A stretch of DNA of 64,000 bases from CAVTOO01 sp963736355 (lineage in GTDB: Bacteria > Pseudomonadota > Alphaproteobacteria > Rhizobiales > Xanthobacteraceae). The notes under the pieces are model-generated. The model did no database searches. It worked only from the letters and a program-made list of their open reading frames with translations, and had not been told where the DNA came from. Position 1 is the stretch's first letter; every line of letters begins with the position of its first letter. The stretch is taken from NCBI GenBank assembly GCA_963736355.1, contig CAVTOO010000007.1, positions 248,001 through 312,000 of the forward strand, given 5' to 3'. Below, one piece after another: positions 54,452 to 63,042 of this stretch. A program made the translations under genes and the position numbers.

Positions 54452-55618
54452 CTAAACTCCGTTCTCGCGCGACCGCTTCAGATGCGCCGCGCCGGCCGAC
54501 AGCACCAGCGCCGCCCCCATCATACCGAAGATCATACCGACGCCCGAGAATGTGGCGACCATGGACGCCAGCACCGGAAAGGTGAACTGGCCAACGCGGT
54601 TGCCAATCATGCGCACCGAGGTGACCGTGCCGCGAATGTTATCGGTGGCCAAACTCAGGAAGGTCGTCATTGTTACGGTCTGGCAAACGCTGAGCGCGAA
54701 TCCAAGAACTGCTATCAGTCCATAGAGCGACCATGCCGGTAGCTGCGCCATGAACAGCACGCAGCACGCTGCGCTGACGACCGCACTCGCGATCGTCAGC
54801 ATCTGTGCGCCAAACAAGAGCCCCATACGCGAGAATACGATGCGCGCGAGCAGCGTCGTGAGCGATCGGATGGTGAGCAGGATGCCGACGAACTCCACCG
54901 TGAAGCCGCGCTCAGCGCCATAGACCGGCAGATAGATGACGATGAGATCGACGCAAGCGACGCAAATGACACTGATCGCGAGCAGCAGGCGAAAGCGCGG
55001 AATACGGAAGATTTCCGCCATCGCAACACGCGGCTCGGCGGTGCCCGCCGCGTCGCCTCGCTTCCGTGTGCTAAGAAACAGCGTGGCGACGAGCGTGAGG
55101 ACGCAGGCGATCACAATGGCAATGAAGAGCGGTTGCGTCGGTGGCAGCGCGTTGTCGCCCCCGATAACCGCGACGATCATCGATCCAACACCCTGCCCGC
55201 TGGCAGTCGCGACCAGATAGCTGCCGATCATGCGCTGGAAATCGGCCGGCGTGTTGCCGACGCGGGCGCAGATCACCTGCGTGCATACCGTGAGGCTTAG
55301 GAACGCCAGGCCGATGATGGCCGTGAACAGCATCAGGCCGGGCACAGTCGACCACAGCAAAAATCCGATGCCAGCCGCGAGGATAATGACGCCGCTGATA
55401 TGGGCCACGCGTATCTCGTGCCCGCGGTCGATAACCCTGCCGATGGATACCGCGAGGAAGATCGGCAGCACTGCGTAGCAGGCATTGATGACGCCAAAAG
55501 TGAGCGGAGAAAGTCCGAGTTCCAGCGCGCGATAGGATGTGGTGACGCGCAGCAACACGATCGCGACTTCCTGCAGGAAGGCGGTCATGAAGATCGCAGC
55601 AATGAGGCGTCGGCTCAT
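54452..55618 (-). CDS. Major facilitator superfamily transporter
   Basis: 388 residues with about 12 hydrophobic helices. The loop 2-3 motif appears as SIGRVIDRGHEIR near residue 58, and the halves are joined by a basic stretch near residue 190 (STRKRGDAAG). It may export or import a small organic compound; the family is too broad for more. It is convergent with the racemase gene (5-base gap). About 195 bases separate its start from the next minus-strand gene end at 55813. Confidence 0.85.
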   Translation of the reverse strand: MSRRLIAAIFMTAFLQEVAIVLLRVTTSYRALELGLSPLTFGVINACYAVLPIFLAVSIGRVIDRGHEIRVAHISGVIILAAGIGFLLWSTVPGLMLFTAIIGLAFLSLTVCTQVICARVGNTPADFQRMIGSYLVATASGQGVGSMIVAVIGGDNALPPTQPLFIAIVIACVLTLVATLFLSTRKRGDAAGTAEPRVAMAEIFRIPRFRLLLAISVICVACVDLIVIYLPVYGAERGFTVEFVGILLTIRSLTTLLARIVFSRMGLLFGAQMLTIASAVVSAACCVLFMAQLPAWSLYGLIAVLGFALSVCQTVTMTTFLSLATDNIRGTVTSVRMIGNRVGQFTFPVLASMVATFSGVGMIFGMMGAALVLSAGAAHLKRSRENGV

Positions 55619-55774
55619 ATCGGGGGCGCGATCAGATTTCGCGCTTCTGCTTGATTTTGGAGTTGCGGAGGCGAACGCAGCTGCGTTCGAAGTCGGCGTC
55701 GATTCGCTCGACTATGTCCCGGCGATGATGGGGATGTATGTCAGGTAGGCGACTCCGTATCACACGGAGCGGAC

Positions 55775-55802
55775 CCTCTCCCCGCGTCAGCGCGGGGAGA
55801 GG
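55775..55802. repeat. Palindromic hairpin repeat (CCTCTCCCCGCG type)
   Basis: A 12-bp perfect stem (55775-55786 with 55791-55802) with a TCAG loop lies 11 bases after the stop of the amidohydrolase gene. It has no T-run. CCTCTCCCCGC...GCGGGGAGAGG palindromes are frequent between genes in Bradyrhizobium-type genomes and may act as transcript ends. Confidence 0.7.
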
Positions 55803-55812
55803 TAAAAGGCGC

Positions 55813-56752
55813 TCAGAGATTGAGCATGTTCGTGGCGTTGGTGGAGGTCAGCTTCTTGATGTCGGCCGTCGTCCACTGATTGTCGATCATGAGCTGCATG
55901 ATGCGTTGCCAGCCGTCGATGAGCAGCGGACCGCCCGTCATGCCGTGGTCCGACGAAATGATCGAGCGATCGACACCACCGAGGCTGATGTAGTGCTTCA
56001 GCTCGTTCATGTCGTGCTTGGGGGCCTGACCGTCCTTGCGCTCGACGAACTGCTGGATCGTGAACTCCATGAACACATCGTTCCGGGCGAGCTGGCGCAT
56101 GTCCTCGTCCGAGCAGCCGATGACGTAGTTCGGATGGTTGATCATCATCTTCTTGACGCCGCGCTTCTTGGCTTCGGTGAACATGATGTGGCACTCATCG
56201 ACGCCGAGATGGCCGGAGGCGAGAATGATGTCGCCCTCGGCGATCGAGTTCGAGCACCTTGAGCGTGTCGTCCGTCAGTTTGCCGTTGGCGTCGAGCACC
56301 GAGATGGGCTCGGCTTCCATGAGCTTCTTCGCCGCCTGCGGCTGGTTCTTGGCTTCCGACTTCGCCTTCTCGATGTGGTTCTTGGCCGAGAGCGTCGGCA
56401 TCCAGATGATCTTGGCGCCGAACTTCACCGCATGGTCCACGGCATGGGGATTGATGCCGCCGGAGACGTTGTTCAGCGCAAGGCCGGAATAGATCTTGGT
56501 CTTGCGCTCGGGGAACATGCGCTCGAGCAGCAGCGTCGCGGAGGTATTGAGGACGTAATGATCCTTGAAGACGAGCGCTTTGAAGCCATGCTCGTCGCCC
56601 CACTTCTGCGCCTCGTTATGATCGAAGGTGCGCGCCATAGCGGCCGGCCCGGAGTGGACGTGAAGATCGACAGCGTCCTTGAGGAGCGCTTTGACCTCGT
56701 CGGGGCGAGTCATGGGGGGCATTTTGATGGGGGTACCGACCTGCATAGGCAT
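55813..56752 (-). CDS. Amidohydrolase-like protein (DUF6282 type), frameshifted
   Basis: About 312 residues after repair. The metal-binding start DLHVHSGPAAM is near residue 29, then LVFKDHYVLNTSATLLLERMF, LNNVSGGINPHAVDHAVKFGAK and IIWMPTLSAKNH. A surplus C near 56245 breaks the frame after LKVLEL. The next frame continues IAEGDIILASGHLG and MFTEAKKRGVKKMMINHP, to TSTNATNMLNL. It probably hydrolyses or decarboxylates a cyclic amide or acid with a divalent metal. Start ATG 56752 has GGAGAG upstream. Confidence 0.8.
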
Positions 56753-57002
56753 CGTTTCTCTCCAGGGGGCGAAAGGCTTGTTCAGAGCGCTTGGCGCGCC
56801 CTTCCACCTTCTCTTACTGCGTCTTTCGCCGAAGCAAAACGCCTGATGCCGGGCGGGCCCGCCCAAATTTGAGCAGGCGCACCCGCGTTTTTGCATGTTG
56901 ACGGCGCGATGACAGCCCCGCGGCTTCTTCAGCACCGTTTTAAAGGGTGAAAATGATCAGGAAGAACGCGGTGATGCAGTGCAGCATCGGCGTCCCCGCA
57001 GT

Positions 57003-57530
57003 CTAGGGCTGGGCCGTTGTCGTGTAGCCGCCACCGAAGAAAACCAGCGGTTTGACACCGGTGCCGGTCGCAAACGCCGCGATGCGGCCGATGGCGATGA
57101 CAGCGCCGTGGCGTTCGATCAATTCATCCAGTTCGCAGTCGATGGTGGCAACGGTGCCCTTAAGAACCGGCGCGCCGGTCGAGAGCGTCGACCAAGGGCG
57201 CGTCGAGAACCGCAGCGGGCCCTTGAGATCGCCCTTCCCGCCGAACATATCCGCCAGATCGCGATCGCCTTCCGCCAGAACATTGATGGCGAAGTGCTTC
57301 GCCGCCCGGATCGTCTCCAGCGCAGAGGTCTTGGCGTCGATACTGACCATCATGGTCGGCGGCGACGACGTGAAATGCGTCGCGGACAATGCCAGAAAGC
57401 CGGCTGGCCCGTCCTCGCCCGTAGCCGTCACCACCGTGACGGCAGTCGCGCGCTGACCGATCAGTTTCCAGAAGCCCCGAACATCCAGAACCGGCTGTCC
57501 GGGCGCTGCAGCCTGTTGCGGATCCGCCAT
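57003..57530 (-). CDS. Flavin reductase (split-barrel), monooxygenase partner
   Basis: 175 residues. The split-barrel FMN reductase pattern is GQRATAVTVVTATGEDGPAGFLALSATHFTS (read in two parts), then PPTMMVSIDAKTSALETIRAAKHFAINVL and FATGTGVKPLVFFGGGY. It makes reduced FMN with NAD(P)H. Its ATG shares a base with the stop of the upstream monooxygenase (TGATG), so the two are translationally coupled, a standard two-component flavin monooxygenase. About 250 bases without a recognisable gene separate it from the amidohydrolase. Confidence 0.87.
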   Translation of the reverse strand: MADPQQAAAPGQPVLDVRGFWKLIGQRATAVTVVTATGEDGPAGFLALSATHFTSSPPTMMVSIDAKTSALETIRAAKHFAINVLAEGDRDLADMFGGKGDLKGPLRFSTRPWSTLSTGAPVLKGTVATIDCELDELIERHGAVIAIGRIAAFATGTGVKPLVFFGGGYTTTAQP

Positions 57531-58856
57531 CAGTTCAGGTTCTCGCGCAGCGTCTTGCCTTCATACTTTGTCTTGGTCAGGCCGCGGCGCTGCAGTTCCG
57601 GCACGACATAGGAGACGAAGTCACGCAGATAGTTCGGCACCGACAGGCCCTTGTGCAGAATGAAGCCGCCGTTGCAGTCGGTCTCGTTGTGCAGCATCTC
57701 CAGCTGATCGGCGATTTGCGCGGGCGTGCCGCGCACCACCAGCGACTTGCCGATGGCGTTCTTGCGGCCGACCTCACCGATGGTCATGTCGGGATCGGAG
57801 GTGTCGAGGATTTCCTGGAAGCTGCCCCAGTGCACGTTGGCGTTCTTCACCTGATCAGCGACCTCCGAGAGCTTCATGTCGTTCTTGAACTGCGAGAAGT
57901 CCAATCCGTACATGTGCGAGAGCTCGATCAGGCCGGCCTGCGGCGGGATCGACTCGATGTAACGCTGCTCGATGTCGAGCGCATCCTGCTCGCTTTCGCC
58001 AAGCTGAACACGGACAGACCACAAGCAGCCGACATCACGCTTCGAACGGCCACGCGCAACGAGGCGCTGGTCGAGCTGGGCGCGATGCTCTTTCATGCTT
58101 TTGGCCGTGGTGCGCGAGACGAACTGCATCTCGGCATAGGTCGCCGCGAGATCGAGGCCGGGCCCGGACTGGCCGGCCTGGATCAGCACCGGACGACCCT
58201 GCGGCGACGGCAACACCGGCAGCGGACCGCGCACGTTGAAATACTTACCCTTGTGATTGACGAGCTTGATCTTCTCCGGGTTGCAGAAGATGCCGCTTTC
58301 CTTGTCGAACACCAGCGCGTCCGGCTCGACCGAATCCCACAGCGCGCAGGCAACCTGCATGTGCTCGGTCGCCTTCACATAGCGTTCGTCGTGGTCGATC
58401 ATCGTCTCGAAGCCCCAATTGGCGGCTTCGTTCTTGTAGGCCGAGGTGACCGCGTTCCAGGCGATGCGTCCGCCGGTGATGTGATCGAGCGAATTGAACA
58501 GCCGCGCCACATGGAACGGATGCTGATAGGTCGTCGACATCGTCAGCCCGAAGCCGACGCCGGGCGCAGCGCGCGCCATCAACGGTACGAGCGGCATCAT
58601 GTCGTGCTTGGGCCAGCGCATGCCATATTCGACGGCGGCGTGGTGGTTGCCGCCATGGTTCTCTGACGTATTGGCCGAAGTCGCCGAAGAACAGCAGATC
58701 GAAAATGCCGCGCGAGGCGATGCGGGCGCAATCCTCGTAAAGCTCGGCGTTGCCGTAATACGGGTAGCCGACCCAGCTTCCCTCCGCCCGCCACAGGTAA
58801 TCGGTGTGGATGTGAGAGAGATCGGCGGCGAGATGCATGGTTCTGGATTGGGACAT
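57530..58856 (-). CDS. LLM-class flavin-dependent monooxygenase (NtaA/DszA-like), frameshifted
   Basis: About 442 residues after repair. The N-terminus MHLAADLSHIHTDYLWR continues to FFGDFGQYVRE. A frame change near 58670 follows, then NHGGNHHAAVEYGMRWPKHDM and the luciferase-like barrel with LTMSTTYQHPFHVARLFNSLDHITGGRIAWN, characteristic of NtaA/SnaA/DszA oxygenases. It uses FMNH2 from the coupled reductase and O2 to cleave C-N, C-S or similar bonds in chelators, sulfones or pyrimidine-like rings. The neighbouring amidohydrolase, RidA and taurine-type importer fit degradation of a nitrogen- or sulfur-containing compound. Confidence 0.84.
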
Positions 58857-58923
58857 GTTGGCCTCTGCTATTGAACGTCGTTCTTGGATTCAGTTTCTGG
58901 ATCTGGTTCTGGACTTCTGCGGT

Positions 58924-60000
58924 TCACGGCCTGGACGCGGCATGTCGCCAGTAGCCGCTCAGGCGGAACAGCGGCACCGCGATGGTCACGACAATGAAGA
59001 AGCGGCAAACCTGACTGGTGGAGACAAAGCCGGGATCGCCCCCGAATGTCATCGCGATCAGGCCCATCTCGGCCAACCCGCCCGGCGAAAACGCCAGCAG
59101 CAATTCTGCAGCCGGACGATCCACAAACGGCACGATGAGCCAGACAAAGCCGAAGGTGAGCAGGATCAGCGCCACCGAGATCACGAGCGATGTCGAGATA
59201 GCGCGGATCAATTCCTTGCGCTCGAACTCGGAGAAGCGCGCACCGATGGCCGCACCGGTGACGAGCTGCGCCGTCGAGACCAGCCAGCTATCAGGCCGGA
59301 CATCTGTGAGGCCTGTGATGTGGACGATCGCGCTCGCGATCATCGGACCAAGCACGTAGACCGCTGGCAGCCTCAGGAGACGCCCTCCGAAGAATCCGAC
59401 GATGGCAAGGCCGACGATGATAGCGTAGGACGACAACGGCGAGATCGTCGTGCTGATGCCGGGCGCCGGCGGACGCGTAAAGCCGAACATGAAGCCGAAT
59501 GTCATCGATACAAAAAAGACGATCAGGAACAGCCGGATGGAATGATGCACCGCCAGCGCCGGCTCGCTGCCGCCGCGCTCTGTCCCCATCATGATCATCT
59601 CATTGACGCCACCGGGCACCGACGAGAAGAACGCCGTTACCCGGTCGAGCGGCGACATCGCCCTCAACAGCAGATAAATGAGCGTGGTTGTGATGAGCGT
59701 ATAAGGCACCAGCATCAGGATGATCGGCAGGTCCTGCGCGGCGCGATGCAGCAGTTCGACCTGGAAAGCACTGCCAAGCAGGACGCCGAGCGCCATCATC
59801 ATGATGGCGCGCACCCACCGATTGACCGAAAGCGGTAACCCCAGGAACGCGGCAATGCCCGTCGCGAACATCGGGCCGAGCAGCCACGGCATCGGCAGCC
59901 GCAAGGCACGTGCGATTAACGCGCCTGCAAGTGCAATGGCGAGTGCGGCAGTCTGGTTGCGCAGCGCAATCCAGTCAGGACGAAATTGATCAAGGGACAT
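58924..60000 (-). CDS. AbrB-family membrane protein (duplicated AbrB-type permease)
   Basis: 358 residues with about ten hydrophobic helices and two repeats of the family: LRLPMPWLLGPMFATGIAAFLG near residue 30 and LRLPAVYVLGPMIASAIVHITG near residue 205. FFSSVPGGVNEMI and AFSPGGLAEMGLIA come in matching positions of the halves. These proteins have been called putative ammonia monooxygenase or AbrB regulators but look like transporters. The start ATG 60000 overlaps the end of the RidA gene by 11 bases, so they are coupled. Confidence 0.84.
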   Translation of the reverse strand: MSLDQFRPDWIALRNQTAALAIALAGALIARALRLPMPWLLGPMFATGIAAFLGLPLSVNRWVRAIMMMALGVLLGSAFQVELLHRAAQDLPIILMLVPYTLITTTLIYLLLRAMSPLDRVTAFFSSVPGGVNEMIMMGTERGGSEPALAVHHSIRLFLIVFFVSMTFGFMFGFTRPPAPGISTTISPLSSYAIIVGLAIVGFFGGRLLRLPAVYVLGPMIASAIVHITGLTDVRPDSWLVSTAQLVTGAAIGARFSEFERKELIRAISTSLVISVALILLTFGFVWLIVPFVDRPAAELLLAFSPGGLAEMGLIAMTFGGDPGFVSTSQVCRFFIVVTIAVPLFRLSGYWRHAASRP

Positions 60001-61285
60001 AGATCCAGAAATCCGCAAGGAGGCTGGCGTTGGGAGCCGGCAACACCTCCGGTGTCTGGATGCAGACGAAGGGATGTGGCTGCTCGCCATAGGCATCAGC
60101 CCACGCGGCGGCGATACCGGCGAATTCCGAGACCTGCGGCACGAAATATTGCGCCCGCAGAACGTTGCTCATCGACGTGCCGGCGGCCTCACAGAGCGCC
60201 TCGGCATACGCAAAAACCTTGGCGGCCTGCGTCGAACCTGCCAGCGCAAGACCCGGCAATGCCGACGACACGCTGCCGGACGTCACAGCGCCATCCTCTC
60301 CGATCGCCATCAGGGCAGAGGGAAACAGAAACTCGCCGGCCTTGATGCACGGGCCATAGGCCGACATGGCCGGGAGCCCGGCATCAATGACTTCCTTCTG
60401 CCGCTTGGCGCCATCCTTCAGCGCGATCAGATTAATCTCGATGACGGCATCGACCGTGCCGAACGACTTGGTCGGCACCACAGTCAGCGCGCATGGGATC
60501 GCCTTAAAGTGCGCCTGCCAGACGTCCATGAAGTCCGGGAACAGATCGAGTCCGGTGATATAGACCTGCGCCTTGAGCGATTGCTCCAGCGACGAGCCGG
60601 CGGCGGCGAGCGCCACCTTCAGCTTCTCGACGATCAGATATTCGGTCTGCTTGCGGATTTCCGAGCCGCCCCATCGCGCATGCGGGGGGACATGCGCGAC
60701 GGGGTCGATATCGCCGTCCCCGGTGTTGGCGATTTGCCCGGCCACGAAAACGAATTCATTGCAGGAGATCGCAGGCGCGAATCCTGACCAGGTCGGAGCC
60801 GCGACGCTCGGCGGAGCATAGCGTTTGATCTGGTAGTCGGGATGATCCACGACCGCGATCATCGACGCCGAAATCGACATCGCACTGTTGAAACAGCCTT
60901 CCATCACCACCGATGTGCTCGGCGGGATGTTGGGGCCGAACACGGCCTTGCGCGAATGGTGATAGGGATCGACTGGCGCCGGTGTCGGGTAATACTGATC
61001 GAGCCGGACGCCATGGGCGAAACTCGATCCGAAGTCCTTCAGCACCTTGCTCATGCGCGCGAGGATGTAGTCGCCTTCGCGGCGGAACCGCGGCTTGCCG
61101 TAGAGCGGAAATCCCGTGGCGCCCGCGACTTCGTCCGGCACATCGCCTGTCGCAAAGTCGAACGCTTCATGACCCGTCATGAAGATCCACGGACCGGCCT
61201 TGACGGCGCTGGCGTAATTAATGGTGCTGCCCGCAAGCTTCGGCACCGCAACGACTTCAACCTTGCCTTCTGGACTCGTCAACAT
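59990..61285 (-). CDS. Protein with three tandem RidA/YjgF-like domains
   Basis: 431 residues. Three consecutive RidA-like units can be laid side by side: about 20-145 (AGPWIFMTGHEAFDFATG...MSKVLKDFGSSF), about 165-300 (NEFVFVAGQIANTGDG...KLKVALAAAGSSLEQ), and about 315-431 (AGEFLFPSALMAIGEDG...ALCEAAGTSMSNV). The usual RidA Arg appears as VYITGL-type variants, so activity is uncertain. RidA proteins hydrolyse reactive enamines/imines or act as small-molecule deaminases. Start ATG 61285 has AGGGGT upstream. Confidence 0.78.
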   Translation of the reverse strand: MLTSPEGKVEVVAVPKLAGSTINYASAVKAGPWIFMTGHEAFDFATGDVPDEVAGATGFPLYGKPRFRREGDYILARMSKVLKDFGSSFAHGVRLDQYYPTPAPVDPYHHSRKAVFGPNIPPSTSVVMEGCFNSAMSISASMIAVVDHPDYQIKRYAPPSVAAPTWSGFAPAISCNEFVFVAGQIANTGDGDIDPVAHVPPHARWGGSEIRKQTEYLIVEKLKVALAAAGSSLEQSLKAQVYITGLDLFPDFMDVWQAHFKAIPCALTVVPTKSFGTVDAVIEINLIALKDGAKRQKEVIDAGLPAMSAYGPCIKAGEFLFPSALMAIGEDGAVTSGSVSSALPGLALAGSTQAAKVFAYAEALCEAAGTSMSNVLRAQYFVPQVSEFAGIAAAWADAYGEQPHPFVCIQTPEVLPAPNASLLADFWIYVP

Positions 61286-61296
61286 GCTTGATACCC

Positions 61297-62138
61297 CTAG
61301 GATACGATGAGATAGCGGCGGCATACGATCTGGATGAGCACGCGGAACAGCCGGTCGGTGAGAAACCCGACAAGGCTGATCGTCACGAGCGCCACAAAGA
61401 TGCGATCGGTTTGCAGCATCAGCGACGATTGCTGCAGCAGGTAGCCAAGGCCTGAAATCGGCGGCGAGCAGTTCGGCCGGAATAATGCTGAGAAACGACG
61501 ACGCCAGCGCCAGACGCAGTCCCGTCACGATGCTCGGAATGGCCGAGGGCAATACGATCAACCGGAATATCTGCGCCTCGGATGCACCAAGACAGAGCGC
61601 CGCATTCTGGCGCGCCTTCGGCGTGCGCGCGACGCCGGCGATGGTGGCGATCATCACGATGAAGATAGTGCCCCAGAATACCAGGAAGTATTTGGCCGTC
61701 TCGCCAATGCCGAACCAGATCACGGCGATCGGGATCATCGCTGTCGGCGAAAGGAATCGCAGGAACTCGACGATCGGGTCGCCGAGATCGTTGAGGAGCT
61801 TGAGGCGGCCCATGAACAGGCCTGCGGTGATGGCGAACGCCACGCCCGAGATGTAGCCGATGAAGACCCGCTGCAAACTCATGAAGATGTCGCGGAACAA
61901 GTCACCCGATGCGCTCATCGGAATGAACGCTTTTGCCACCTTCCATGGCGGCGGAATGAGAAACGGATCGACAATGAAGGTGGAAAGGAATGCCCACCCG
62001 GTCAGCAGCGTGAGGATCGACAGCAAAATCATTCCGAACCGCTTGAGATAGCGCAGGCGAAACGGATTGAAGCGACGGAGCTGAACTCACCGTGAATAGC
62101 GGACTGCCGACGGGAGTGCTTTCAACAGACAAGGACAT
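61297..62138 (-). pseudogene. ABC transporter permease, taurine/nitrate/sulfonate type (SsuC/TauC-like), two frameshifts
   Basis: About 280 residues after repair. It starts at ATG 62138 (MSLSVESTPVGSPLF). A shift near 62083 precedes RFNPFRLRYLKRFGMILL. The core includes FLSPTAMIPIAVIWFGIGE and the EAA loop ALCLGASEAQIFRLIVLPSAIPSIVTG. A second lesion near 61463 (extra T in GATTTCAGG) hides the true end, GLGYLLQQSSLMLQTDRIF and RRYLIVS, which stops at 61297-61299. As given, the permease frame runs on into the RidA gene, which is an artefact of the lesion. Confidence 0.8.
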
Positions 62139-62168
62139 GGCAACAGCTCTCTTCAGTGTCATTTCCGG

Positions 62169-63005
62169 TTACGCATGATCGCCGTGGAGCATGTCCTCCA
62201 GCTCGGCGAACAGTTGCCCGAGTTTCGGGTCGGCGGGGCTACGCGGTCGCGGCCGGTCGATTTCGATGAGGTGCCTGATGTTCGAGCCAGGCCCGACATT
62301 CATGACCGCGATGCGATCGGCGAGCGTCAGCGCCTCCATGATGTCGTGGGTCACGAACACGATGGTGCGTTTCATACGCTTCCACACCTCGAGGAGCGCT
62401 TCGTGCATGCGCCGCCGCGTGATGGCATCGAGCGCGGCAAATGGCTCGTCCATCAGGAAGACGTCCGGATCGACCGCGAGCGCGCGCGCGATCTGCAATC
62501 TCTGGCGCATGCCACCGGAGATTTCGTTCGGCATTTTGCGGCGATGCTCGGCGAGTCCGACGAGTTCGAGGCACTCCTCGGCCCGCGATCGTCTGGCACT
62601 GTGCGCCAATCCCTGAAGCCTGAGCCCGAACTCGACGTTCTGCTGGACCGTGAGCCAGGGCAGCAGCGCCGCGTTCGCGTCCTGAAAGAACATGACGCGT
62701 TCCTTCGCGGGGCCTGCGATCGGCAGGCCCCAGTATTTCAGATCGCCGGAGGTCGGCTTTTCAAAGCCTGCGAGCAGATTTAGAAGCGTGCTCTTGCCGC
62801 AACCCGATGCGCCCAGCAGGCATAGGAACTCGCCGTGCCGGATGTCGAGGTTCAAGTTGTCCAGCGCGACGTAAGGATTTTCTTCGCCAAACACCATCCG
62901 GATGTTGCGGGCTGTGAACACATCATTCGCAGCCCGCGCTGCCGGAGTCTTGGTCTCAGTCGCGCTCGGCGTCTCCCGGACAGCCGCAAGTTTCAGCATA
63001 CGCAT
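62169..63005 (-). CDS. ABC transporter ATP-binding protein, taurine/nitrate/sulfonate type (SsuB/TauB-like)
   Basis: 278 residues from ATG 63005, which has AAGGAGG just upstream; an ATG ten codons earlier lacks a ribosome site. Walker A is GASGCGKST near residue 75, Q-loop VMFFQDANAALLPWLTV, signature ISGGMRQRLQIARAL near 160, Walker B VFLMDEPFAALD, and H-loop IVFVTHDIMEAL. The family energises import of taurine, alkanesulfonates, nitrate, pyrimidine precursors or aromatic acids. The permease start lies 31 bases downstream on this strand. Confidence 0.88.
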   Translation of the reverse strand: MRMLKLAAVRETPSATETKTPAARAANDVFTARNIRMVFGEENPYVALDNLNLDIRHGEFLCLLGASGCGKSTLLNLLAGFEKPTSGDLKYWGLPIAGPAKERVMFFQDANAALLPWLTVQQNVEFGLRLQGLAHSARRSRAEECLELVGLAEHRRKMPNEISGGMRQRLQIARALAVDPDVFLMDEPFAALDAITRRRMHEALLEVWKRMKRTIVFVTHDIMEALTLADRIAVMNVGPGSNIRHLIEIDRPRPRSPADPKLGQLFAELEDMLHGDHA

Positions 63006-63042
63006 GCCCGCCTCCTTGAATTCCGGTGACAACATGCGTCGA

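Noticed and set aside
59990..62032. Apparent permease-RidA fusion of 680 codons
   Set aside because: The permease C-terminus in the neighbouring frame (ending RRYLIVS, stop at 61297) is perfect family sequence. The fusion arises only because one extra T near 61463 moves the frame past that stop.
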